This document shows positions 1 through 7,708 of a DNA stretch of 18,014 nucleotides, one piece after another. The stretch's first letter is position 1. Every line of letters begins with the position of its first letter. This stretch comes from Flavobacteriales bacterium (GTDB lineage: Bacteria > Bacteroidota > Bacteroidia > Flavobacteriales_D > Sanyastnellaceae). Position numbers and translations under genes: made by a program. Under the pieces are notes generated by a model that searched no databases, was not told the origin of the DNA, and was given only the letters and a program-made list of their open reading frames with translations. Where the stretch lies: positions 1 through 18,014 of the forward strand of contig JANRAA010000227.1 of assembly GCA_030728235.1 (NCBI GenBank). Direction: 5' to 3'.

Positions 1-3000
1 GTTAGCGCGCAACGTGACGTCTCCCTAAGCTTTTCTATTGATTGGAAGGATGCCGAATCGGTGCCTTCACCGCCTGTTGGTCGTGTTGGTTTTGACGAGG
101 CAATTTGGCCTGATGAACTTCCATGGAAGCATTGGGAGGCCGAAGTTTTCTTCAGTGAGGGGTCAGAAATCGAATTATTTGACATCGAAAAATCGGAATT
201 ACTGGAAAGCCAACTGACCGAAAGGCAAAAGTATCTTGCCCCAGAAGGAATGTCCTATGAATCCAGAACGGTCCGTGTTCGACGAAAAAATATCCTTCAA
301 GTTCGGGTGCTAACGATTTGGAAAGAGAATGGGCGCTTTTATAAATTGCTCTCAGCGAAAATGCGTCCTACCGGAGCGATGGCCAGAGGAAACAGGTCTC
401 TTAATTGGGCCGATCATTCTGTTTTAGCTGAAGGTCAATGGTACAAGTTCGCACTTTCTAGAGATGGTGTGTACAAATTAGATAGGAGTTTCTTGCTAGC
501 GCTCGGGGTTGATGTGTCGAATGTAAATCCACAAAACATAAACATTTACGGAAATGGGGGGGAGCAACTTCCATTTTCGAACAGCATTGAACGGTATGAT
601 GATCCGAGGAAGAATGCCATTGTCGTGGCTGGTGAATCAGACGGGAGCTTCGATCAAAATGATTACATATTGTTTTACGGAAAAGGTCCTGATTCATGGG
701 TGTTTAATCAGGTAGACCAGCGCTTCTTGCATTCCAAACATCCGTGGTCTGATTCAGCATTTTATTTCTTGCGCGTTGACGATCCTGAGCCGCTGAGAAT
801 GCAACTGGCTGCTTTGGAAACAGGGAATGAGAACGCTGTGGTTGACGCCTTTACAGATCACCAGTTTATTGAAACGGAGAATGTTAATCTCAATAAATCA
901 GGGCGCGAGTTTTTTGGAGATCGATTCGATTTGACTTTATCAATCACCTATCCTTTCAGCGTTCAGAACCTACTTCCAGAACCTGCTTATTTCGAGGCCA
1001 GCGTGGCTGCTCGTTCTTTGGGAACGCCAAGTGCGTTTGAAATTTCAATTGGTAATGAGGATCTTACTCTCACCCCTTCGTCGACTTCAGATGGAGCGAC
1101 GGCGAACATAGCCAATATCGCGAACGCTGGAATTACCTTTACGCCCTCTCCTGGGAATACGCTCAATGCGGTCACTAATTTTATAAAAGGTGTTCCCGAT
1201 GCTGAGGGGTGGCTCGACTTTTTCCGCTTGCAAACACGCCGTCAGTTGATTCAAGTGGGCAGTCAAATGCAGTTTCGTGATCCGGCATCAGTTGGTGTTG
1301 GAAATATTTCAAAATTCAGTCTGCTAAATACAAGTCCAGCTTCCCTGATATGGGATATTTCAGACCATACACGCCCTGAAATCGTCACGGCAAGTCCTGC
1401 TGGTAATAACGGTTTGGAGTTCACAGTATCTACTGAGGTGCTCAAGGAGTTTATTGTCTTCTCTGATTTTAACTACCTCACACCAACAGCTATAGGAGCT
1501 ATCGATAACCAGGATTTACACGCATTAAATGATATCGATCTCGTAGTGGTAACAAATGATCGGTTTGTTGCCGCCGCCGAAGAATATGCGGCCATTCACG
1601 AGAATGACGGGTTATCTATTGCCATTGTAACAACCAATCAAGTCTTCAATGAGTTCTCCTCTGGGTCAAATGACCCAACAGCGATCAAGATGTTGATGAA
1701 GATGTTATACGATCGCGCTGATGGAGACGAGGCGTTAGCGCCAAAATACCTTCAAATAATTGGAGACGGAACTTATCAGAACAGAAACCTTGCTGCCAAT
1801 TCGCCCTATGTTATTACTTATCAAAGCGCAAACTCGGTTTCTCCAACAAACTCTTATGTCAGCGATGACTACTTCGGATTTCTCGATGATATATATGGAG
1901 AGGGCTTGGGCGATAAAATGCAAATAGGTGTAGGGCGTATTCCTTCGGAAACACTTTCAGAAGCCATGGCTTACTTGAATAAAGTGAAGGTTTACAGAGC
2001 CTCCAATACAGCTGTTGATGGAGGTGCCTATTGCGTTGGCGATGAGAATCCATCTCCTTACGGGGCTTGGAGAAACACGATAACTTTAGTGACAGATGAC
2101 ATGGACGGAAATGGCGGTCCAACAGAAGTTGTTCACATGATTAATTCAGACGAACATGCGAACACAATTTATGATCTGTACAATGAATTTGACGTTGCCA
2201 AAATCTACATGGATGCGTATCAGCAAGTTTCTACCCCAGGGGGTGAGCGCTATCCTGAAGCGGAAGAGGCGATTCGCAGAAGAGTTCAGAATGGTTCTTT
2301 GATCGTTAACTATATTGGTCACGGCGGTGAAAGAGGCTGGGCACACGAACGGGTATTGAATACGACGACTATTCAAGAATGGACAAACATCAATCGTCTG
2401 CCTGTATTTATGACGGCGACATGCGAGCTGGCTAGATTTGATGATCCAGAAGTGAAGTCGGCAGGAGAGATGCTTATCCTCAATCCTAATGGAGGATGCA
2501 TCGCAATGTTGACGACAACAAGAATTGTTTTCAGTGGTTCGAACCAACAATTGAACAGAGCCTTTTTTGATGTCGCCCTAGAAGACCAAGTTTTTCAGCC
2601 GCTAACATTGGGTTTTATTTCAGAGACGACAAAGAATGACAATCAAGTGAATGATTCGAGTAACAAACGAAATTTCAGTTTGTTGGGAGACGTAGCGCTT
2701 GAAATGGCCTATCCGAAAATGGAAGTATACACCACTGAAATCAACGGAGTGACGATTGATCCGGCGCAGCCTGACACGTTAAAATCGCTGCAGCAGGTTA
2801 CATTCAAAGGATTTGTTGGAGACCAGCAAGGAAATAAGCTTACAACCATGAATGGGTTTGTTTATCCTACTGTATGGGATAAAGAATCGGTGGTGCAAAC
2901 GTTGAACAATGACGGTGCTGCACAGCCGTATACTTTTGAAGTAACAAAGAACATTGTTTACCGAGGAAAGGCCAGTGTAACAAATGGTGATTTCGAATTT

Positions 3001-3801
3001 ACATTTGTGGTTCCACGCGACATAAACTACGAATTCGGAAAGGCCCGTGTATCTTATTACGCCGTGGCGGGAGATCTAGATGCCCACGGTTTTTCAGAAG
3101 ACTTCTACATCGGCGGCGCCTTAGAAGGTGCCGAGTTAAATACTGTAGGGCCAGATGTGAATCTGTATCTGAATGATTCAACATTTGTATTCGGAGGCAT
3201 AACCAGCGAGAATCCGCTTTTGTACGCAGTTATGCGCGATGAAAATGGAATTAATACAGTTGGGAGCGGCATCGGGCATGATATCAAAGCCATTTTAGAT
3301 GGTGAGAGCGCATCTCCAATTGTATTGAATGATTTTTATGAGTCTGACCTAGACACGTATCAAAGTGGTGCAATTCGTTATCAGTTGAATGATTTATCAG
3401 AAGGGTTGCATACGTTGAATTTGAAGGTTTGGGACATCCATAACAATTCATCAGAGGTGTATACAGAGTTTGTGGTTGCTTCGAGTGCGAACTTAGCTTT
3501 GGATCATGTGTTAAACTATCCGAATCCGTTTACTACACATACCGAGTTTATGTTCGAGCACAACCAGGCTTGCGCCTTTTTAGACGTTCAGATACAGGTG
3601 TTTTCGGTTTCAGGTAAGATGGTCAAAACCTTGAATCGTGTGGTTCGTACCGACGGATTTAGAAGCGATCCAATTGCTTGGGATGGATTAGATGATTTTG
3701 GAGATACTATTGGTAGAGGTGTTTACGTTTACCGTGTCCAGGTGACCACGCCAGAAGGACAAAAAGCAGAGAAATTTGAAAAACTGGTCATCCTGCGATA
3801 A
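1..3801 (+). CDS. porU: PorU, type IX secretion C25-family sortase (5' end outside window)
   Basis: PorU is the cell-surface cysteine protease of the type IX secretion system; it removes the C-terminal sorting domain of cargo and links cargo to the surface glycolipid. The reading frame is open from base 1 and begins Val-Ser-Ala-Gln-Arg-Asp, which reads as the end of a signal peptide (cleavage near Ala-Gln). The start codon is therefore upstream and the GTG at 61 is an internal Val. 1266 codons are visible, which fits the usual 1150-1300 residues. The gingipain-like catalytic His is in YIGHGG (codon 2320-2322) and the Cys in TATCELARFDDP (codon 2422-2424). From about 3511 to the stop there is a FlgD-like Ig/sorting domain starting NYPNPF and ending in a GRGVYVYRV strand. 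porV follows. In flavobacteria gldJ usually precedes porU (recalled, not visible here). Confidence 0.93.
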   Translation, partial: VSAQRDVSLSFSIDWKDAESVPSPPVGRVGFDEAIWPDELPWKHWEAEVFFSEGSEIELFDIEKSELLESQLTERQKYLAPEGMSYESRTVRVRRKNILQVRVLTIWKENGRFYKLLSAKMRPTGAMARGNRSLNWADHSVLAEGQWYKFALSRDGVYKLDRSFLLALGVDVSNVNPQNINIYGNGGEQLPFSNSIERYDDPRKNAIVVAGESDGSFDQNDYILFYGKGPDSWVFNQVDQRFLHSKHPWSDSAFYFLRVDDPEPLRMQLAALETGNENAVVDAFTDHQFIETENVNLNKSGREFFGDRFDLTLSITYPFSVQNLLPEPAYFEASVAARSLGTPSAFEISIGNEDLTLTPSSTSDGATANIANIANAGITFTPSPGNTLNAVTNFIKGVPDAEGWLDFFRLQTRRQLIQVGSQMQFRDPASVGVGNISKFSLLNTSPASLIWDISDHTRPEIVTASPAGNNGLEFTVSTEVLKEFIVFSDFNYLTPTAIGAIDNQDLHALNDIDLVVVTNDRFVAAAEEYAAIHENDGLSIAIVTTNQVFNEFSSGSNDPTAIKMLMKMLYDRADGDEALAPKYLQIIGDGTYQNRNLAANSPYVITYQSANSVSPTNSYVSDDYFGFLDDIYGEGLGDKMQIGVGRIPSETLSEAMAYLNKVKVYRASNTAVDGGAYCVGDENPSPYGAWRNTITLVTDDMDGNGGPTEVVHMINSDEHANTIYDLYNEFDVAKIYMDAYQQVSTPGGERYPEAEEAIRRRVQNGSLIVNYIGHGGERGWAHERVLNTTTIQEWTNINRLPVFMTATCELARFDDPEVKSAGEMLILNPNGGCIAMLTTTRIVFSGSNQQLNRAFFDVALEDQVFQPLTLGFISETTKNDNQVNDSSNKRNFSLLGDVALEMAYPKMEVYTTEINGVTIDPAQPDTLKSLQQVTFKGFVGDQQGNKLTTMNGFVYPTVWDKESVVQTLNNDGAAQPYTFEVTKNIVYRGKASVTNGDFEFTFVVPRDINYEFGKARVSYYAVAGDLDAHGFSEDFYIGGALEGAELNTVGPDVNLYLNDSTFVFGGITSENPLLYAVMRDENGINTVGSGIGHDIKAILDGESASPIVLNDFYESDLDTYQSGAIRYQLNDLSEGLHTLNLKVWDIHNNSSEVYTEFVVASSANLALDHVLNYPNPFTTHTEFMFEHNQACAFLDVQIQVFSVSGKMVKTLNRVVRTDGFRSDPIAWDGLDDFGDTIGRGVYVYRVQVTTPEGQKAEKFEKLVILR

Positions 3802-3826
3802 CCTAACCTTTTACAACGATTATGCG

Positions 3827-3834
3827 TATATTTG
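3827..3834 (+). promoter_or_regulatory. Bacteroidota -7 box TATATTTG upstream of porV
   Basis: This is a perfect match to the Bacteroidota -7 consensus TAnnTTTG, 23 nt before the ATG at 3858. No convincing TTG -33 element lies 17-23 nt upstream. It falls inside the N-terminal extension that the ATG at 3822 would give, so it argues for the downstream start. A match of this length also occurs by chance, so placement is the main support. Confidence 0.45.
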
Positions 3835-3857
3835 CCGACCCATTTAATAACTCATCC

Positions 3858-5102
3858 ATGATAGGGAGATATTTAGTAGCTACAACTCTCATACTCAGTG
3901 CTTTTAATGTTAATGCACAGTTGAGTCAGGCGGCCCAAAGAGCTCAAGACGTTCAGTTGAATACAATCACCACGGCGGTTCCGTTTTTGATGATTGGCCC
4001 TGACTCACGTTCGGGTGGTCTTGGTGATGCTGGAGTTGCCCTTTCAGGCGACGCAGGAAGTATCCACTGGAACCCGGCTAAAATGGCTTTCGCAGAGAAT
4101 GAATTTGAAGTAATGATGTCGTACTCTCCTTGGTTACGTGCCTTGGTTGACGATATGAACTTGGCTTATCTCTCAGGGTATCAAAAACTGAATAAAAATC
4201 AAGCTGTGGGTGGAGCGATACGCTTTTTCTCACTTGGTAAAATAACTTTCACAGATCAAACAGGAGCTGTGATTCGTGACTTTAAACCGGCTGAGTTTAG
4301 TTTAGACATGGCATTTTCACAACGATTGTCTGAGCGTTTTTCAGGTGGTATTGGAGCGAGATTTATCAATTCAAACCTTACAGGTGCTACGAACGTTCAG
4401 GGTGTAGACTCTAGACCAGGCCGTTCTGTAGCTGTTGACGTTTCGATGTTCTACACGAACGATGATGTGAAACTTGGCGATAAAGACGCTGTTTGGAACT
4501 GGGGTTTGAATATCTCGAACATTGGTGCGAAGATGAGTTACACAGAAACAGCTCAGCAAGACTTTATACCAACCAATTTGCGATTGGGTACTGCACTAAC
4601 GCTAGAGATGGATACCTACAATGAGCTCACTTTCACTGTTGATGCGAACAAATTATTGGTGCCAACTCAGCCAGTTTATAGCCAAGAAGATGGTGCTGAA
4701 ATCGTTTCGGGTAAGGATCCAAATGTTGGTGTTGCAACAGGTATGGTTCAGTCTTTTTACGATGCACCAGGAAACGTTGTTTTCGACGACAATGGAAATG
4801 TAACAGTACAATCTGGAAGTATCTTGAAAGAGGAGCTTCGTGAGATAAACATAGGCGGTGGAATGGAGTACTGGTATGACAAGCAGTTTGCTTTCAGAAC
4901 AGGTTACTTCTACGAACACTACACCAAAGGTAACCGCCAGTACATTACACTGGGTGCGGGCTTGCGATACACGGTTTTCGCAATCGATCTATCTTATTTG
5001 ATCAGCACAACCCAACAAAATCCTCTAGCAAACACCCTTCGTTTTACACTTCGTCTGGAGTTTGAAAAATTGAAAGGCAATAGCAGCCAAAGCGAGGGAT
5101 AA
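3858..5102 (+). CDS. porV: PorV (LptO), type IX secretion outer membrane shuttle protein
   Basis: PorV is a FadL-like outer membrane beta-barrel that receives cargo from the translocon and delivers it to the PorU attachment complex. From the ATG at 3858 the protein has 414 residues and begins with a clean signal peptide (MIGRYLVATTLILS, then NVNAQ at the cleavage site). The mature protein has the family N-terminus: TTAVPFLMIGPDSRSGGLGDAG, then SIHWNPAK, followed by alternating amphipathic strands to the C-terminus (LRFTLRLEFEKL). An in-frame ATG at 3822 would add 12 polar residues ahead of the signal peptide and would sit upstream of a -7 promoter box, so I prefer 3858. It lies 56 nt after porU and 3 nt before ispF, so it probably forms a transcription unit with ispF. 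Confidence 0.9.
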   Translation: MIGRYLVATTLILSAFNVNAQLSQAAQRAQDVQLNTITTAVPFLMIGPDSRSGGLGDAGVALSGDAGSIHWNPAKMAFAENEFEVMMSYSPWLRALVDDMNLAYLSGYQKLNKNQAVGGAIRFFSLGKITFTDQTGAVIRDFKPAEFSLDMAFSQRLSERFSGGIGARFINSNLTGATNVQGVDSRPGRSVAVDVSMFYTNDDVKLGDKDAVWNWGLNISNIGAKMSYTETAQQDFIPTNLRLGTALTLEMDTYNELTFTVDANKLLVPTQPVYSQEDGAEIVSGKDPNVGVATGMVQSFYDAPGNVVFDDNGNVTVQSGSILKEELREINIGGGMEYWYDKQFAFRTGYFYEHYTKGNRQYITLGAGLRYTVFAIDLSYLISTTQQNPLANTLRFTLRLEFEKLKGNSSQSEG

Positions 5103-5105
5103 TTC

Positions 5106-5588
5106 ATGGCTTTCCGCATAGGTTTTGGGTACGACGTCCACCAATTAAGAGAATCTACAGACTTTTGGTTGGGAGGGATTTTGGTTCCACATTCAAAGGG
5201 TGCATACGGACATTCGGATGCTGATGTTTTATTGCATGTAATATGCGATGCTCTCTTAGGTGCTGCAGATGCCCGCGACATCGGATTTCATTTCCCAGAT
5301 ACAGATCAATCTTACAAAGGTATCGATAGTAAGATTCTGCTATCAAAAACAATGGAGATTGTCCGCGCAAAAGGTTTCGAGCTCGGTAATATAGATGCCA
5401 CAGTCTGCCTGCAACGACCAAAGATCAAAGACCACATTCCGCTGATGAAAGCCAAAATCGCTGAGGTTTTAGGTGTTTCTGAAAATAAGGTCAGTGTAAA
5501 AGCAACCACTACAGAGCAGTTGGGCTTCGTCGGCAGAGAAGAGGGTGTGAGCGCTTACGCGGTTGTTTTAATCGAGCAGATTAATTAA
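5106..5588 (+). CDS. ispF: 2-C-methyl-D-erythritol 2,4-cyclodiphosphate synthase
   Basis: IspF converts CDP-methylerythritol 2-phosphate to the cyclodiphosphate with release of CMP, the fifth step of the MEP isoprenoid pathway, in the cytoplasm. The 160-residue length is typical. The metal ligands are visible: Asp10 and His12 in GYDVHQL and His44 in LLHVICDALLGAA. GHSDAD is at 35-40, the DIGFHFPD loop at 58-65, and the signature TTTEQLGFVGREEG lies near the C-terminus. It starts 3 nt after the porV stop, so it is very likely cotranscribed with porV, although the functions are unrelated. Its stop overlaps the stop of the convergent DUF4956 gene by 4 bases. Confidence 0.97.
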   Translation: MAFRIGFGYDVHQLRESTDFWLGGILVPHSKGAYGHSDADVLLHVICDALLGAADARDIGFHFPDTDQSYKGIDSKILLSKTMEIVRAKGFELGNIDATVCLQRPKIKDHIPLMKAKIAEVLGVSENKVSVKATTTEQLGFVGREEGVSAYAVVLIEQIN

Positions 5589-6307
5589 TCACCACCACCA
5601 TTTGATTCTTCGAAATGCTGCAATTGAGCATCTTCGAAAAAGTAAATTCGGAGCAAGGCTGTATCTCTCAAGAAATCAATGCGGCCTACTTCTACGCGAT
5701 TGATTTTAATTCCTGTACGTTCTTCAAGATCCGCTTTTAGCGCCTCACGATTACCAGCTTTAATAAGGTCTATGCGCTCATATAAAACGATTTTGTGAGA
5801 TTCATGACGAAGAAGCCAAACCTTTTCTAGTCCGTAGGTGGCAACCAAGATCACACCGTTTGCTAATCCGAGTTCTATCACAGAGAAGCTTGCAGAAAGG
5901 GCGTTCATAACCGACATGCCGATTACAATGAACAAGTAAGTCATTTCTTTAATCGGAATGGCGTCGGTACGGTAACGAATGATACCGAATATGGCAAACA
6001 GACCAAGTGCAAAGGCCAAGTCTATTTTTACACTTGCAAGCAAGAAACAAAGCAGGAAGATTGATATTGAGATCAAAACATAGGTGAAGAGGAAATCTTT
6101 CCTTTTAGCAATGGGGTAGTAGATCCATCTCACGAGGACAAGGATAACGAAGATATTGAGGGCCAATCTCCATCCAAGTTCGATGAGGTGATCGACCTCG
6201 AAAACATCATGGTGAACTTCTAGTGTTTGGCTGATTGCTGCGTTTGGTGCAAGCACGAAAGCTGCGCAGACAACGATAGCTATGATATGGTAAAGGAAAG
6301 TTCTCAT
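5585..6307 (-). CDS. DUF4956 family membrane protein
   Basis: The biochemical role of this family is not established. The 240-residue protein begins with a signal-like hydrophobic segment (1-27, ending AISQ). Predicted membrane helices follow at about 44-62, 72-93, 96-110, 122-138 and 142-160. The region GIIRYRTDAIPIKEMTY (108-124) is the family signature. A soluble alpha/beta C-terminal domain of about 75 residues (165-240) follows, probably cytoplasmic. The ATG overlaps the stop of the upstream VTC-domain gene as ATGA, indicating translational coupling and probably a shared complex. Its 3' end converges on ispF with a 4-base overlap. I infer that it is the membrane partner, perhaps a polyphosphate channel or anchor, of the VTC protein. 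The pairing is seen in the sequence; the function is inference. Confidence 0.88.
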   Translation of the reverse strand: MRTFLYHIIAIVVCAAFVLAPNAAISQTLEVHHDVFEVDHLIELGWRLALNIFVILVLVRWIYYPIAKRKDFLFTYVLISISIFLLCFLLASVKIDLAFALGLFAIFGIIRYRTDAIPIKEMTYLFIVIGMSVMNALSASFSVIELGLANGVILVATYGLEKVWLLRHESHKIVLYERIDLIKAGNREALKADLEERTGIKINRVEVGRIDFLRDTALLRIYFFEDAQLQHFEESNGGGD

Positions 6308-7083
6308 GCAGACATCAATTTTGAAATTAGGTTTTGGTCGGTTAGTGTGGAGAGTTTTTTAATCTTCTGTTTTATTTCGTTCTTCTTTACGTTTGATTCG
6401 AGCAAAGCTAATCCCAAGCAGTATTTGCTAATCGTTTCGGGTCTCAAAAGATTCGCTTTCATGCGAGCTGGGAACAGAGAGCTACGGTCGAATTTTTCTT
6501 GTTTCAATTCAGCAATAACCAAGTTAGGTATCTCCAAGTTGCCTTCTGATCTGTTTTTAAAAGCCAGCTCCAAATCAAATGTCAAACGTTCAGGCTTTGT
6601 CTTATGCACCAAGGTTATTCGGCTAAAGCTATTCATAAGGGCAGAATGAAGATCGAAATCGAGCAAGGTGTGTTCTCGAATGAAAGCATTGTCATGCGAC
6701 GTTAACTCGCTTCGAAGTTCACCAACAGGCATCCGATGCTTGATCGTTCTGCCTTTGTTGTTTTTTAGTTTGACTTCTAGAAAGTTAATGTTTGATTCCA
6801 CGTATCTCCGGATTCTTATCTTTACTCGATTTTTCTTACCTGTTTGGTGTAGGCGATAGAACTCGAAATTGCTCGAATCAAAATACTGCGAAACATATTT
6901 TGAAACGCGATTTCCGTTAACGTCTAAAACCCGATACTCAGAAGAGAGTTCGGGAAGCATCAACTCGAAATCATGCCTGTTTAGCACATATTTAGTGTCG
7001 TGCCTATCCATTAAGGCAACACTATCCATTTGTTCCAGGGTGATCGGTTGAAATCCTTGCAGTATATTCAGTACCTGATCCAA
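6304..7083 (-). CDS. VTC domain protein (putative polyphosphate polymerase, tunnel-fold)
   Basis: This resembles the catalytic VTC domain of eukaryotic vacuolar transporter chaperone, a triphosphate-tunnel metalloenzyme that polymerises ATP gamma-phosphate into polyphosphate. Visible tunnel residues are Arg27 and Lys31 in MDRHDTKYVL, YFDSSNFEFYRLH from 67, the basic strand RVKIRIRRY (86-94), FLEVKLKNNKGRTIKHR (Glu103, Lys105), DLELAF (170-175), AELKQEK (Glu192, Lys194) and a C-terminal SKYCLG. There is no SPX domain or membrane segment. The best 5' start is TTG at 7083, because the frame closes at 7126-7128 and holds no upstream ATG or GTG. An ATG at 7029 would also keep the motifs, so the start is uncertain. 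It is the first gene of a two-gene unit with the DUF4956 membrane protein. Activity is inferred from the family. Confidence 0.87.
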   Translation of the reverse strand: MDQVLNILQGFQPITLEQMDSVALMDRHDTKYVLNRHDFELMLPELSSEYRVLDVNGNRVSKYVSQYFDSSNFEFYRLHQTGKKNRVKIRIRRYVESNINFLEVKLKNNKGRTIKHRMPVGELRSELTSHDNAFIREHTLLDFDLHSALMNSFSRITLVHKTKPERLTFDLELAFKNRSEGNLEIPNLVIAELKQEKFDRSSLFPARMKANLLRPETISKYCLGLALLESNVKKNEIKQKIKKLSTLTDQNLISKLMSA

Positions 7084-7157
7084 TTCTTGCGAAAATAAGA
7101 AAAAGAGGTGTTGGTTAAGAAAATGTTAAGTACATAGTTAGAAAGAGAAACCCGAAC

Positions 7158-7649
7158 ATGCTCAAAAGAAAAATAGAACTTGAATTCACCGAGTACGATG
7201 ATTTCAATGAATTGGATGCGGCAGAACAACACTTGGTTAACGAAGCCCGCAGAGCGGTTGGTCATGCCTATGCTCCTTACTCAGAGTTCAAAGTTGGTGC
7301 TGCGGTGCTGCTAGAAAATGGCAACGTCATTATTGGGTCCAATCAAGAAAATGCGGCCTATCCATCGGGGCTGTGCGCAGAACGAGTGGCCTTGTTTGCG
7401 GCCAAGTCGCAGTTTCCCGACCAAAAGATAGTCGCTGTGGCAATTGCAACCGCCGCTGGCGAAGTAACAGGAGAGCCCATAGCACCTTGCGGTGGATGCC
7501 GACAGGTTTTTGCGGAGTATGGTGACCAGCAGCCTTCAGAAATAGTTCTATTATTAGCAGCTGGAACTCAACGCGTAAGTCGGTTTGATGATGCTCGATT
7601 ATTACTTCCTGGAAGATTCTCATGGAAAGATCTTAAAAAAGGTAGGTGA
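7158..7649 (+). CDS. cdd: Cytidine deaminase
   Basis: This enzyme hydrolytically deaminates cytidine and deoxycytidine to uridine and deoxyuridine in pyrimidine salvage. The 163-residue length fits the homotetrameric class with one zinc per subunit. Zinc ligands are Cys73, Cys111 and Cys114, and Glu75 in the CAE motif is the proton shuttle; the second motif is PCGGCRQV. Asn62 and Glu64 (SNQEN) match the nucleoside ribose-binding pair, and YAPYSEFKVGAA is the usual N-terminal block. An extension of about 15 residues (ending near Asn17) precedes the fold. It is divergent from the VTC gene across 74 bases. pdhA follows after 59 bases with a -7 box of its own, so read-through and independent expression are both possible. 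Confidence 0.96.
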   Translation: MLKRKIELEFTEYDDFNELDAAEQHLVNEARRAVGHAYAPYSEFKVGAAVLLENGNVIIGSNQENAAYPSGLCAERVALFAAKSQFPDQKIVAVAIATAAGEVTGEPIAPCGGCRQVFAEYGDQQPSEIVLLLAAGTQRVSRFDDARLLLPGRFSWKDLKKGR

Positions 7650-7676
7650 AAAAAGACCTGTTAAATTCGGTGTACG

Positions 7677-7684
7677 TATATTTG
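7677..7684 (+). promoter_or_regulatory. Bacteroidota -7 box TATATTTG upstream of pdhA
   Basis: A perfect TAnnTTTG match lies 24 nt before the pdhA ATG in the 59-base gap after cdd, implying a leader of about 18-20 nt. It is the same octamer at almost the same distance as the box before porV. No clear TTG -33 element is present at the usual spacing, so activity is uncertain. Confidence 0.45.
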
Positions 7685-7708
7685 TAACCTAATAGGAATT
7701 CTTAAGGC

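Noticed and set aside
2146..2550. 134-residue minus-strand open frame inside porU
   Set aside because: It is antisense to the conserved C25 catalytic region of porU, has low-complexity Arg/Cys-rich content and shows no recognisable motif.
7111..7138. TTG and TACATAGT as a promoter for cdd
   Set aside because: The spacing is acceptable (17 nt) but the -7 box lacks the TTTG core, so it is not convincing.
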